From Owenia fusiformis (Eukaryota > Annelida > Polychaeta > Sabellida > Oweniidae): DNA of 64,000 nt. Shown piece after piece: positions 48,201-56,740 of this stretch. The notes below the pieces were generated by a model, which saw only the letters and a list, made by a program, of their open reading frames with translations, was not told the DNA's origin and did no database searches. Made by a program: the position numbers and the translations under genes. Each line of letters starts with the position of its first letter. Position 1 is the stretch's first letter. The DNA is taken from the NCBI GenBank assembly GCA_903813345.2, contig CAIIXF020000009.1, forward strand, positions 4,513,530 to 4,577,529, in the 5' to 3' direction.

Positions 48201-51200
48201 AAACAGCCAAAATATGCATATGTAAATCAAACTTAAAAGTGAAATAGTAGTCAACATTATAGTCAACATTTATAGTCAACATTATAAGTCAACATTTTAG
48301 TCAACGTTATAGTCAACATTATAGTCAACATTTATAGTCAACATTATAAGTCAACATTATAAGTCAACATTTTAGTCAACATTATAGTCAACATTTATAG
48401 TCAACATTATAAGTCAACATTTATAGTCAACATTTATAGTCAACATTATAAGTCAACATTTTAGTCAACATTTATAGTCAACATTATAAGTCAACATTTT
48501 AGTCAACATTATAGTCAACATTATAAGTCAACATTATAAGTCAACATTTTAGTCAACATTTTAGTCAACATTTATAGTCAACATTATAAGTCAACATTTT
48601 AGTCAACATTATAGTCAACATTATAGTCAACATTTATATGCGATTTCATGACTTCAGTTGCAACTTTAATGGTCTTAGTAAATATAGTAATAAATAAAAT
48701 CATAAGGCATTTTTATGCATGAGATAGGAAAATCATTGATAAAACTTTACGAAGGACTTCAATTTGTTTTATTATAACCTGTTGCAATATAGATAAGCAT
48801 ATTGAGAATTATATACATATGAAAATGCATTATAGAAAAAAATTGTTTTCAATTACCTGCATAAAGATCAAATACCCTAATGGAGTAGAGAGGTCAAAAG
48901 AGGTAACAATGCATTTAGAAGTGATTGTTCTTGAAGTTTGCATGCATGAATGGTTTTGCGTATTTCAGTGGTTTTTTCCCCATTTTGAAAATTGTTGAAG
49001 TTTGTTAACAGAGTCAAATATTTTGGTCGGCAGAGGAAAATTGTTTCATTCATGCCAATGAAACAGTTTTTGTGGATAAACTAATAAAGCTATAAGATGT
49101 TTTGTCTTGAATTATCACCCCCTATAGTTTGGAAGAAAGTAGGAGGTTGGGGGTGGGAGGAGGGGGGGGGGGTTTGAGGATTTGAACTAATAAAGCTATT
49201 GAATGTTTTGTCTTGAATTTTCACCTCCTACAGTTTGGAAGAAAGTAGAAGGGGGGGAGGGGGTTCTGAGGATTTGATGCATGTACTCCATGCATGTAGT
49301 TTAACATGTACATTTTTAAGAGTTAACAAACTAAATATGATTATGTAAAACCCATTGTTTTAAAATACAGGGTGTTTCATATGTATGCAGCTCAGTAGAT
49401 GCACAAATGGGACACCCTGTATTTAATAAAATGAATTGTCTTAAAAAGCTATGAGAGAGTTATTGAATCATTCTTGTTACAGGGCTCCTGCTGGACCTCC
49501 ATCCCAAGGATACAAACCTGCCCCAGCTCCAGGTAGGACTTTTATTCCTTGGAGAAAGTGATGGATATGTCCGAGTGGCTCACGGTTAGATGTGGTAGAG
49601 CGGAGTGGGTTGGAATACTTAGAGAGATTACCAAAATGCATATAAAATTGAAATAAAATTTTTAAAAATTTATTTCATCAAAAATATATTCAATATCAGT
49701 TACTCAAAATTATGAATCTGAATAGAAATAATTCAGATATGGATATGGAAGTTGAATCTGAATAAAATTAATTCCGATTTGAGTATCAATAAATTACATA
49801 AACTTTACTGACATTTAGATATCAAACAGAGGTTCAAATTGTGTTAAAATTGTGATGCCTGGACTGTAATAATAAAATATTTTACACATGTTTTATACAT
49901 GTATATGCATAGGAACCAGATATCATTTGTCGATACAAAATTGATTGGATCGAAAAGTGAGATTCATCATTTTCAGTAAAATAATAATCGTTTTATCACA
50001 GTATTAATTATTTGTTAAATGCATCCTTGAGAAAAGTAAGTTTAAAGATGTTCTTGAGAAATATTTTCATACAAATCAATTCAGCGAATCATGTAGTGAT
50101 AGAACGTAGGATAATATTACACATAATTTCAACATATATGATTGAACACAGATTTTAGTGGATATCAAAGCTGAATCTGAATAAAATTAATTCTAAGTTT
50201 TGTTTTTTCATCCACAGAATTGCTAGGTACTCACTCTGTACATATTTGACATTACTGAAGTAGAAATTAAAATACATGACCTAGATATATGATTCTTACT
50301 AAAAGTTGGCCAAACTGAAGTAACGAACCCTGACAGGCGACAGAAATTTTTATCTTTTAGGTTGATACCATAACACTAAAATAAATACATCCTTTTGAGA
50401 GTTTGAACCCAAAATGTTCAGGTTTTAGAATCTTATGAAGTCATAAATATGAATGTAAAACACAGCATACTGAAATATAAATTGAAATGTTTGAAACAAT
50501 ACCCATTGGTTCTTTACACTTGTATTTTATTATAAATTATATAGATGTGAATTGAATTTTTAGAATGAATATTTTTGTTTCGGCCATTTTGAATTGTGTG
50601 ACCCACCCTCGTAGACTGAAAATTTTGAGTTGCATTGAAAGCACTGATTGGCTGACTAAATACCCCTTTACGGAACCACTTGAGACATACCTTTGCAGTT
50701 TGCAGCAACAGTTTAGAATTTGGAAATCCAATGTTTTGCCCATCTCAAATATAATCTGTATTGTTGGAAATACACCATAAACTTATATTTTGATTCAATT
50801 AATAGTTTGTATTATCTTATAATCGGAAAAGCCATTGGTTGTTTTCAGCTCAATTGCTTTAACACTGGTCAGGTACCTATAGCTGAGTTTGATTTCTAGA
50901 ATCTTAAGATTGATGGATTTCCAGTGATGCTAGCTAGGTGCTGACCTGATCAGAAAATAAAGCTGGGGACAGAATATACTCTCTCTCAAGATAAACAATC
51001 AAGAGTTACGTGATCCAGGATCGATGAAGCGCTCAATCAGACAGGACCATTCCAGCAATGCTACTTCCAGCTTGTGAGGTGACCTAAGATGAAAGTAGTG
51101 GGTTAGTCAGTATCTCAGATTTCCATCCCTAGCTGATCCCAGCTTAAGAGATGGAGAGGCGAGAGCTGGCACCCACTGCAAGCATCTAGGTTCGGCTTCC

Positions 51201-54200
51201 AGAGTCTGGGACGATTGTACATTGGTCAGCCTTGGAGCACTCTTCGCTGATCTACTCTTGTGTTGTTATAGCTAAGCCCATTAAATTATTTTTGAACACT
51301 GATCAGTTTAGTGTAAAAACCAGCACTGGTAAATAGTTGGGGACTTTCCAGCTTGCGTTTAGGTAGTGAACATAAATTGTTAATTGTAATTATATACAGG
51401 ACTAAACTTTGAAATTATCAATTAAATTAAATGTATTAAGGAATCGACTTGTATGTCAAGGTAACTTTACAATCTATTGGACTTATGATAGGAGTCTAAC
51501 GCTACATGTGTTTGTTTCAATTGTAGCTCCAGTGACTTTCACTCCTAAACCGGCTGCTCCGAAAAGTGCACCTGCCCCCTGGTCTCCCCCTAAACCAGCC
51601 CCTGGTGGCGGGAGTGGCACCAAATTTGGGCGTAAAGGAGATGCATCCTTGAAACGAGAAGGTGAAGGAATGTCTGGGCGTATACCAATGTGCGTCGCCT
51701 GCGGGGCAACAATCAGGTAATTTTTCTTGATGGTATTCTTTGGTTAATATTCAAAATGTGGCCATAATATATTCATTTTTATATTTTTGTCATTTTCAGA
51801 AATTAAGAATTCCAAATTAATTTGTTTGTTAAAATAAGGGTCATTAAATTTTTTCTCAAATTTGCTTGTATTATTTGAATGAAATTAATAATTCAACTAC
51901 TTTGCAACATTTTTGTCTCAGTGGCATTCGGTAAGTTATCCTAGCACAATAGCACAATATCACGGTTATTTATAACTATGGTTAAAAAACTCAGTTAAAA
52001 GAATCTTTCTAGTACTGTATTTGACAATCCTTCCTCATTTAGAATGTAGCACAGGAAATTCGGTGTATTCAAAACTTTGTAGTTTTTAATGAACTTGAGT
52101 AATTTCTTTTATAGTTATTAGTGATCACAATTTTTTCATTTTTTATCACGCATTAGAGGTTATCCTTGAACTGGATTGGAAACTTTCTCTCCTTCAATGA
52201 AGCTATTTTTTCTCTAGCCATGGAGTTTATGTCTCACCTTTTTATCACCACTGAGCTATATTTTCACAATAGAGCTCTATTTTCACAATGGAGCTCTTTC
52301 TAGCAATGGAGCTATTCTCAAATTGGTGCTCTATTTTTCTCAAACTGAGCTTTCGTTAACAATTGAGCTGCATTCATTACCATTTCTCAGAACTTTCTCA
52401 CCATGTTTTTTTCTATCACCACAGAATTCTTTTTCTCAATATGCAGCTCTTTCACACCCTTTCATTGTGGAAGTCTCTTACACCCAGGAGGTTTTATATT
52501 GTCTCATAGCTCCTCTTTCTTTAAGCATGTACTAGACTATACTTCTAAGGTTTATGGTACATTATTGTAATGCTCAAATAATTATTCTCAATTTATTAAA
52601 AGCATGAATTTGTATAAAATAATATAATATGTAAGTTTTTATGAATGTTACATAAATATTTACTTAATATTGGTTATCTGCACTCTTCAAATAATTGCAT
52701 GTTAAGTTTATATTTTCAATAAATTCATGAATATTTTTAAAATTATTAGGTGATGGTGTCATGGTTGGATTCTTTGTTAAAAATACTTGCACTTTAATTT
52801 TATTACTATGTTTGTCTATTTGAAAAATAAAGAACTTGAAAAAAGAACAAATGTCTAGTCAATTTCCAATTTAGTAATGAACATTTACATTTGACCATAT
52901 ACCATGTATATATAAATGAAACTAGTAATAACTGAATTTCTTCTTCGTTTTCTTTATTTTCTTTATTAATTTCATTATATATAATATATATATATATAAA
53001 CATGTATCATAACAATTCACTCATCCTCAATTTGTGAAGGAAAGTCAACAAATTTGTACTGGGCTATATCATTTTAAAGTCAAATACAAACTGATTCTAC
53101 CTTTCGTATGGTACTACCAAGCATGTCCTCTCTTGATTTAACCATAATCTAAATCTGGCTGAATAACATGGATTTAAAGCAGTATCACCTGTCCTTTTGT
53201 GATAAACCGTCAATGTGGTATTACTTTTCAGAGGGCCCTTTATTCTTGCTCTTGGTAAGAGTTGGTGCCCTAACCACTTCACGTGTGCTAACACGGGTTG
53301 CGGGATGTCTCTCGTAGACATTGGGTTTGTTGAAGAGAATGGTCAGCTGTATTGTGAACAGGACTATGCCAAATACTTCGCTCCACGCTGTCACAAGTGC
53401 AGTTCTGCCATTGTTGGGGTAAGTACAACATTATTGTCTCAAGTGCAGTTCTGCCATTGTTGGGGTAAGTGCAATATTATTTCCCTTGATCAACATCAGC
53501 TAGAAACACTGCCCTCTTACTTTTACAGTTTTTTATGAAATGGCATATATTATGATACTTTCAAGAAAGTGACTGTAAATTATTTCCTCAAGGGAATATC
53601 CTCTAAAATGTACTATTCCCAAAGTCACAGGCTGAGGGAATTGTTACATTTTAGAGGATATAATTGGTATTTGAGCAGAATATTGCCATCAATTTTGAAA
53701 AGCTGTAATTATAAAGAATATTGATGATGAGTTAAATAAAATGTTTTGTGTACATGTATTAGGAATGCTTTAAAGTTTATCCAGTGAAAATTTCATGAAA
53801 AATTAATGAGAATTGAAAAGGTTATCAGGAAAATAGACGTGTATGGCTTGTTCTGTGCCTGCTACTATGTGGTGTTTCATGAGCCACCACATATTACTCA
53901 GGCCTGAAGCCAGGGGGGGGTTCGCAGGGTTCGGCTAAAAATTCTTTCAAAATCATGCAGTTTTTGACCATTTTGAGCACTTCTCTAGTGATTTTAGCCT
54001 AATTTGGACCAAAATTGTCAAATGTGAACCCCCCCTGGAAATTTTTGAAAATTGAACCCCCCTTGGCAAATCCTGGCTACGGGCCTGTTACTATTATACC
54101 ATGCTTACATTTTTAGGAATGTGTAAAGGCAACTGGGCATGACTATCACCCTCATTGCTTCTTGTGCGCTCACTGCCGTCAACCAATTGGAAAAGGAGGC

Positions 54201-56021
54201 TTCCATATCGAGGAAGGTCAGCCTTACTGCTTGAAGGGTAAGTTATGTGTCCATTTTAAATCTATTGCTTAACCTCTTGAATACCCAGAGTGAAATAAGA
54301 CTGGTGCCCAGAGGGACGAGAAAATCCGTCACAAAATTTTTCACAAAAATTGCTCTCATTTGAACAATTTTCATCCAATTTACACAAAAATAGTTTTAAA
54401 ACGTGTAGAAATGATCTCTGCCGTCCAATTTTACTAAGCTGAGCATCTAAAGTTGTATAGGTATGTAATAAAATGTCAAAAGGTGGCAAAAAATGAAAAA
54501 TTCTCTGGTTTCATGCCAATTTTAGAGCCTGGGATTCAAGAGGTTAATTTCCTCATTGAATATGATATTTTCCTCTGAAGTTCCTTTTGAATAACATACA
54601 GTAAACCCTCTCAAGTGGAACACCTTTGGTGCCTCTAAAATGTGTACCACTTGGGAGGTGTTCCACTTATAGCAGTTCATTTAAAATGTGTTCCACTAGC
54701 AAGAGGTGTTGAACTTCTAGAGATGTTCCACTTTACAGGTTTCACTGAGTATTGAAGCCCAATTTTTTATTTCATAGTCATAATACAATTTTATTGAATT
54801 GCTTTTACAGATATATTAAAATTCACCTTTAATGCGAAGAAGTCTGCAAATTATCTGAAAGTGATATTAGTAGGTGGTCACTTGACTTTGCTGGATCCTT
54901 CAACACAGTTCTGGATAAACACTGCACTTGTCTTTAACATACATGTACATATTTTATTCATAATTGAATGTTCAGGTAATAGAAAGAGAAGCGCCTGTTA
55001 ATACACAAGTTCCTTAATTACAAAATTGCTGCTTCTCCCTCCTATTGATGACTTGCATCTTTTTCAGTTTACGGAGACATATTATTTATATTAGTAGGCG
55101 ATCACTTGACTGTGAGGGGTCCTTCAACACAGGTTATCCAACCTGTCCATACACGTTCCTAAATCCAACATTAAGATCACAAAATTGCCACCTCTCCCTC
55201 CTTTTGATGACCTGCATATTTTTCAGATTGGGGAGACATGTTCCAGACCAAATGCCTTGGTTGTGAGTTTGCGATTGAACCTGGAGATAGATGGGTGGAG
55301 GCTTTGAATGGAAACTGGCACTCGGAGTGTTTCAACTGCTCTGTAAGTGAAGCTAAAATTATATGTCAAATGGGTTAATGAAAACACAGAATTAAATTCT
55401 GTGCTAAGGGCTGATGTGAAAAAATCAGTCCAATCCAGTGGGGATCGAACCCATGCAATATTAACTCTCACCTGTCTAGTTTTGAGTATATTTGTTACAG
55501 ATACTCTCTGTAATATTGACTTAGGAAATAAACTCATTGTTAAAAGCATTGGTGTCTGTATATTGGTGTCTGTATAGTAGGTCTCATGTTTGATTTCATT
55601 CAAATTGTGCAAAGTTTAAAATATAAAATACAGTAGGAAATTAATAGCATGTAAATATTATGAAGATAGTCTCTGTATAGAAGCCTATTTTACTATGAAG
55701 TTTATAGATACAGATGTGTATGTTGTTCCTTGTAAAGACTTGTATTTCAATCCTGCAGAACATTTGTGTAAAATTAGGATGACAAGAATTACAATTGTTG
55801 AAAAAAATATTCATAAATAGTGAATTGCCCATAGCAGATATTATTATTTTAAGTTAAGAAGATATTGCTATTACATTAAGAAGGATATCATTTTTATCTC
55901 ATGGGATATTGACCATATTTTGTCTTTTTATTTTTAGCAATGCCAAGTGAACTTAGAGGGACAAAGTTTCTATGCGAAACATGGGCGCCCATACTGCAAG
56001 AAACATGCTGGTGGATTCTAA
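21145..56021 (+). CDS. LDB3-like: Enigma/ZASP-type PDZ-LIM protein (LDB3/PDLIM5/PDLIM7 and Zasp52 counterpart)
   Basis: Fifteen exons give a complete 790-residue protein: 21145-21255, 24382-24533, 32194-32263, 41572-41633, 42713-42915, 45493-45664, 46560-46765, 47048-47519, 47964-48140, 49483-49532, 51527-51716, 53232-53418, 54117-54237, 55227-55342 and 55938-56021. All junctions have GT/AG and agree in phase. Domains: PDZ (1-87, carboxylate loop PWGF), ZM-type modules (about 180-540, two full ZM motifs), a Pro/Ala linker, then three LIM domains (about 611-668, 671-727, 730-786). Family members bind alpha-actinin and organise Z-discs, dense bodies or stress fibres; that role is inferred here. 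PDZ plus three C-terminal LIMs defines the Enigma subfamily. A single invertebrate gene is probably co-orthologous to several vertebrate paralogues, so the symbol is approximate. Confidence 0.92.
21256..24381 (+). other. Intron 1 of the PDZ-LIM gene
   Basis: About 3.1 kb of AT-rich intron. No supported exon or complete mobile element was seen, apart from a 75-bp segment at 24110-24186 that also occurs at 20352-20436, and a poly-G run at 23038-23048. Short open frames on either strand lack splice or composition support. Confidence 0.55.
24382..24533 (+). CDS. LDB3-like: PDZ-LIM exon 2: second half of PDZ
   Basis: The exon encodes VNPGSLADRCGVKAGDTILK, then NVIISSGNSLELTLQR. The G-S-x-A-x-x-x-G-V-x-x-G-D motif and the closing strand complete the PDZ fold at about residue 87. 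The acceptor is CCTTTTTTCAG and the donor GTGAGG. Confidence 0.93.
26351..27347. mobile_element. About 1-kb TA-flanked element with CAGTAxxACCTG ends
   Basis: The left end CAGTAGGACCTG and right end CAGGTTTTACTG are inverted and lie between TA dinucleotides. The subterminal GGTGTTCACT motifs also match. Shorter relatives occur at 54599-54746, 58671-58799, about 43617-43710 and about 3555-3630. The interior is not recognisably coding. Confidence 0.5.
29080..29275 (+). mobile_element. CAGGCC-ended short element copy
   Basis: CAGGCCATAGCCAGG at the left and GACTACGGGCTG at the right are inverted ends. The body shares GTGCTCAGAATGGTGAAAAA and CTGCATGATTTTGAAAGAA with partial copies near 18505-18640 and 25233-25370 and with the inverse copy at 53899-54087. 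Confidence 0.6.
31190..31316. repeat. Tandem repeat, four units of about 33-36 bp
   Basis: Units containing GGATTATTTAAGAGTG and ATATACAAA repeat four times with small changes, in intron 2 of the PDZ-LIM gene. Confidence 0.8.
31713..32130 (+). repeat. Two adjacent copies of a GTCACCACC repeat family
   Basis: Copies at 31713-31905 and 31998-32130 each start with a small palindrome around GTCACCACC...GGTGGTGACA and end GACATTTTGCATGTTAATGC. Relatives in the opposite orientation lie at about 1665-1795, 5030-5090 and 11668-11770, and an end piece at 43350-43385. Confidence 0.6.
32194..32263 (+). CDS. LDB3-like: PDZ-LIM exon 3: Gly-rich linker
   Basis: This 70-nt exon encodes GGGSGGATPYVPYQASYNTP and APQ. 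The acceptor is TATGTTTCAG and the donor GTAAGT. The SYNTP string resembles the start of a ZM motif (QYNTPIGLYS), so it may be the remnant of a first ZM copy. Confidence 0.8.
32753..32840. mobile_element. 88-bp mariner-derived miniature element
   Basis: Ends CAAGGGGTG and CACCCCTTG are inverted between TA dinucleotides. The right 25 bases (TCCATTACTTTCTGATCACC) match the terminal repeat of the longer element at 43953-45037, so it looks like an internally deleted relative. Confidence 0.7.
33236..33598. repeat. Minisatellite, unit about 32-34 bp, about ten copies
   Basis: Units contain ACAACCAGTACAATGCCCTC followed by an ATGAATG or TGTATGACC variant, with moderate divergence. Intronic. Confidence 0.85.
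34580..35598. mobile_element. 1019-bp foldback element with CAC ends and ACTAT target duplication
   Basis: Two arms of about 420 bases (34580-35000 and 35177-35598) are nearly perfect inverted copies around a loop of about 175 bases. The ends read CACGCCCGGTGATCGTGAAT and its complement. ACTAT flanks both sides (34575-34579 and 35599-35603). Inner arm ends carry GGGACGGAGGGGGG repeats. No transposase frame was found. Confidence 0.85.
39618..39970 (+). mobile_element. Non-autonomous element, copy B, with 8-bp target duplication
   Basis: The 353-bp segment begins TTACCCTTTGCATTTG and ends GTGCTCAGGGTA. TTCAACAG occurs directly on both sides (39610-39617 and 39971-39978). An 8-bp duplication suits hAT-, P- or Merlin-like transposition. 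The reverse copy is at 10004-10323. Confidence 0.75.
40571..40696. repeat. Two-copy 63-bp tandem duplication
   Basis: CTAAGGTGAGAGCTGAATGT starts at 40571 and again at 40634, and the two 63-base units are almost identical, which indicates a recent event. Intronic. Confidence 0.9.
41572..41633 (+). CDS. LDB3-like: PDZ-LIM exon 4: Ser/Asn/Gln-rich linker
   Basis: This 62-nt exon encodes SYSSPGSQNLSNQMQGMNIS. The acceptor is CTACTTTCAG and the donor GTAAGT. It joins exons 3 and 5 in frame and is low-complexity linker. Confidence 0.8.
42713..42915 (+). CDS. LDB3-like: PDZ-LIM exon 5: first ZM-tail-like module
   Basis: The exon encodes a Pro/Ala stretch, then DITQSATYQMLKQSDPAPYR and SRTFMMLQNMIDSGEG. 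The S-x-T-x-x-x-L-x-Q and SRTFxxLQ elements recur in exons 7 and 9, so this is the first of three copies of the same module tail. In vertebrate Enigma proteins a comparable segment follows the ZM motif. It ends one base into a codon. Confidence 0.85.
43953..45037 (-). mobile_element. Mariner-type element relic with long terminal inverted repeats
   Basis: TA dinucleotides flank inverted repeats of about 200 bases (43953-44153 and 44838-45037; outer ends CGGGTGGTGATCAATAAG and its mirrored partner). On the minus strand, 44668-44375, is a transposase fragment with LLHMDNAPAHRSQNV and NAPYCADLLTCDLF, the second and third catalytic-aspartate regions of mariner transposases (about 35 residues apart). 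The N-terminal DNA-binding part and first aspartate are missing, so it is dead. Confidence 0.85.
44375..44668 (-). pseudogene. Degenerate mariner transposase fragment
   Basis: The 97-residue frame carries the D-N-A-P-A-H-R motif and an altered Y-S-P-D-L-A-P-x-D motif (here YCADLLTCD), then GCRFIAIDEIKQPVQLHLAT, the region after the last aspartate. The length is under a third of a mariner transposase (about 340 residues). It is framed by the inverted repeats of its own element inside an intron of the PDZ-LIM gene, on the opposite strand. Confidence 0.8.
45271..45431. mobile_element. 161-bp TA-flanked inverted-repeat element (CAGGGTGTTC ends)
   Basis: CAGGGTGTTCAAAAAGTA and GTTACTTTTGGAACACCCTG are inverted ends between TA dinucleotides, in the intron just before exon 6. 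Confidence 0.7.
45493..45664 (+). CDS. LDB3-like: PDZ-LIM exon 6: ZM motif copy 1
   Basis: A polar lead (KTQNKPQQEEEERY) is followed by AVMHSQYNTPIGLYSADNAL and DTFKGQVKDI, a clear ZASP-like motif at about residues 228-252. In ZASP proteins this motif supports alpha-actinin association. The acceptor is AAATTTCAG and the donor GTAAGT. Confidence 0.9.
46560..46765 (+). CDS. LDB3-like: PDZ-LIM exon 7: module tail copy 2
   Basis: The exon encodes KPSETMKLVQQEMKQESARR and, further on, QSRSFKYLQTSLDHGRG. It is paralogous to exon 9 and to the end of exon 5. The acceptor is TATGTTATAG and the donor GTTGGA, the weakest donor in the gene. Exons 6 and 7 together are 378 nt and keep the frame if skipped as a pair. 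Confidence 0.85.
47048..47519 (+). CDS. LDB3-like: PDZ-LIM exon 8: proline-rich segment and ZM motif copy 2
   Basis: This 472-nt exon, the largest, begins with a Pro/Gln/Ser-rich region. Four tandem copies of a 21-base unit follow (PTKPYVP then PTKSYAP, PTKSYAP, PTKSYAT, about 47308-47391), and then AVMHSQYNTPIGLYSATNAY with DSFKGQVSGTL, the second ZM motif (about residues 456-480). The acceptor is CTTTCAG and the donor GTAATA. Read-through past the donor stops at once. Confidence 0.88.
47964..48140 (+). CDS. LDB3-like: PDZ-LIM exon 9: module tail copy 3
   Basis: The exon encodes AIQPSETMRLVQDQDNQPMR and HSRTFKVLQSQMSGGG. It matches exon 7 element by element (PSETM.LVQ, SR.FK.LQ). The acceptor is TTTTGTAG and the donor GTAAGG. 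Confidence 0.87.
48243..48637. repeat. AGTCAACATTATA minisatellite (13-14 bp unit)
   Basis: Some thirty units of AGTCAACATTATA, AGTCAACATTTTA and AGTCAACATTTATA follow each other in a partly ordered higher pattern. The array starts about 100 bases after exon 9. Confidence 0.93.
49368..49419. mobile_element. 52-bp TA-flanked inverted-repeat element
   Basis: CAGGGTGTTTCAT and ATGGGACACCCTG are inverted ends between TA dinucleotides, in intron 9. It belongs with the other CAGGGTG elements. Confidence 0.55.
49483..49532 (+). CDS. LDB3-like: PDZ-LIM exon 10: short Pro/Ala linker
   Basis: This 50-nt exon encodes APAGPPSQGYKPAPAP. The acceptor is TTCTTGTTACAG and the donor GTAGGA. Exons 8, 9 and 10 together are 699 nt and start and end in the same phase, so the set can be left out in frame. 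Confidence 0.8.
51527..51716 (+). CDS. LDB3-like: PDZ-LIM exon 11: linker and first zinc ligands of LIM1
   Basis: The exon encodes a Pro/Ala-rich linker (FTPKPAAPKSAPAPWSPPKP), a basic/glycine stretch (GTKFGRKGDASLKREGEG) and CVACGATIR, whose CxxC pair opens LIM1. The acceptor is TTTCAATTGTAG and the donor GTAATT. If intron 11 were retained the next codon is a stop, giving a PDZ-ZM protein without LIM domains. Confidence 0.9.
53232..53418 (+). CDS. LDB3-like: PDZ-LIM exon 12: LIM1 body and start of LIM2
   Basis: LIM1 continues with HFTCANTGC (HxxC, then C with four residues to the next C, a spacing I recall from ZASP-type LIM1) and ends YCEQDYAKYFAP. LIM2 opens with RCHKCSSAIVG. The acceptor is TACTTTTCAG and the donor GTAAGT. 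The donor and the preceding roughly 25 exon bases are repeated 46 bases downstream. Confidence 0.92.
53899..54087 (-). mobile_element. CAGGCC-ended short element with TTACT flanks
   Basis: CAGGCCTGAAGCCAGG and CCTGGCTACGGGCCTG are inverted ends. TTACT occurs on both outer sides (53894-53898 and 54088-54092). The body is the reverse complement of the 29080-29275 family. It ends 29 bases before LIM2 exon 13. Confidence 0.65.
54117..54237 (+). CDS. LDB3-like: PDZ-LIM exon 13: LIM2
   Basis: The exon encodes ECVKATGHDYHPHCFLCAHC and RQPIGKGGFHIEEGQPYCLK, with the HxxC, CxxC and final C-x-x-D ligands of LIM2 (the D comes from exon 14). The acceptor is CATTTTTAG and the donor GTAAGT. A short inverted-repeat element ends 29 bases before the exon. 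Confidence 0.93.
54599..54746. mobile_element. CAGTAAACC-type short element
   Basis: CAGTAAACCCTCTCAAGTGG and CCACTTTACAGGTTTCACTG are inverted ends. The interior repeats GTGTTCCACTT motifs. Intron 13 of the PDZ-LIM gene. Confidence 0.6.
55227..55342 (+). CDS. LDB3-like: PDZ-LIM exon 14: end of LIM2 and start of LIM3
   Basis: The exon encodes DWGDMFQTKCLGCEFAIEPG and WVEALNGNWHSECFNCS. LIM3 starts with CLGC and reaches the HxxC pair. The acceptor is ATATTTTTCAG and the donor GTAAGT. A decayed copy of this acceptor and the first exon bases lies 159 bases upstream. Confidence 0.93.
55938..56021 (+). CDS. LDB3-like: PDZ-LIM exon 15: end of LIM3 and stop codon
   Basis: The exon encodes QCQVNLEGQSFYAKHGRPYC and KKHAGGF followed by TAA at 56019-56021. 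It supplies the last zinc ligands of LIM3 (CxxC, and CxxH at the end). The acceptor is TTTATTTTTAG. The protein ends a few residues after LIM3, as in the Enigma family. Confidence 0.93.
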   Translation, partial: QCQVNLEGQSFYAKHGRPYCKKHAGGF

Positions 56022-56740
56022 ACAACCCCATAAATACCCCCTGAATGTGACAAAAGGACCCCATAGAGACATGATAACAGGACCCGATTGTGACATGTTA
56101 GAAGGATCCTCATTTAACTGTATACCATAACCAAAAGTATTGCATTGTTATCAGTTACAACAACATGTACCTTTTTGAAACAATAGAAGCTGTTATGTTT
56201 TACAAGCAATTGTATTTGAAACATTTGTAGAAAATGTATATTAGTTTATGGTTTGATCTGTATCATAGGTTCAACTTACTCAGCTATGCTTATAGCTTCA
56301 CAACAAATATGCCTAAATTTAAAACCTGAAAAGATGAACACTTTGAAGGTGAACACGCCTAAGGTGAACACTTTTAAGGTGGGTACTTCCAAGGTGAACA
56401 CTTTTAAGGTGGATACTTCTGAGGTGAACACTTCTAAGGTGAACTCTCCTAAAGTGAACACTTTTCAGGTGGACACTTCTGAGGTGAATTTCATTGGAAT
56501 CTTTGCTAAAAAGTAGCAGAATATGAAAACCTTTTTGGCGCCTAAACTGTGTTCATTTCATCACCAATTTTTGTATATCCAAGTACAGTATATCTATAAT
56601 GTCTGAAGCTGCCTTTGCTGATATAATATCTTTGTCTACTGCTGAAACAAGTTCAAGACTATTTTCTACAAGTCAAATTCATACAATCTGAGTGCAGTGT
56701 TAAAAATAAAAAATAAATAAAATTATTATTCATGTTTTGT
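56022..56740 (+). other. Proximal 3' UTR of the PDZ-LIM gene with clustered AATAAA signals
   Basis: Downstream of the stop, overlapping AATAAA hexamers at 56705-56721 are followed by a T/G-rich stretch (gttttgttttgttgcc), a likely poly(A) site. A second well-formed AATAAA lies at 58363-58368, also followed by GT-rich DNA, so a longer 3' UTR is possible. A 15-base tandem repeat sits inside at 56336-56490. Confidence 0.45.
56336..56490 (+). repeat. 15-base tandem repeat in the 3' UTR
   Basis: Ten or so units of the form AACACTTYTAAGGTG with variants. The length is a multiple of three, so one frame stays open (56253-56516) and would read repeated KVNTF/EVNTS-type pentapeptides. It lies after the stop codon of the PDZ-LIM gene, so translation is not expected. 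Confidence 0.8.
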
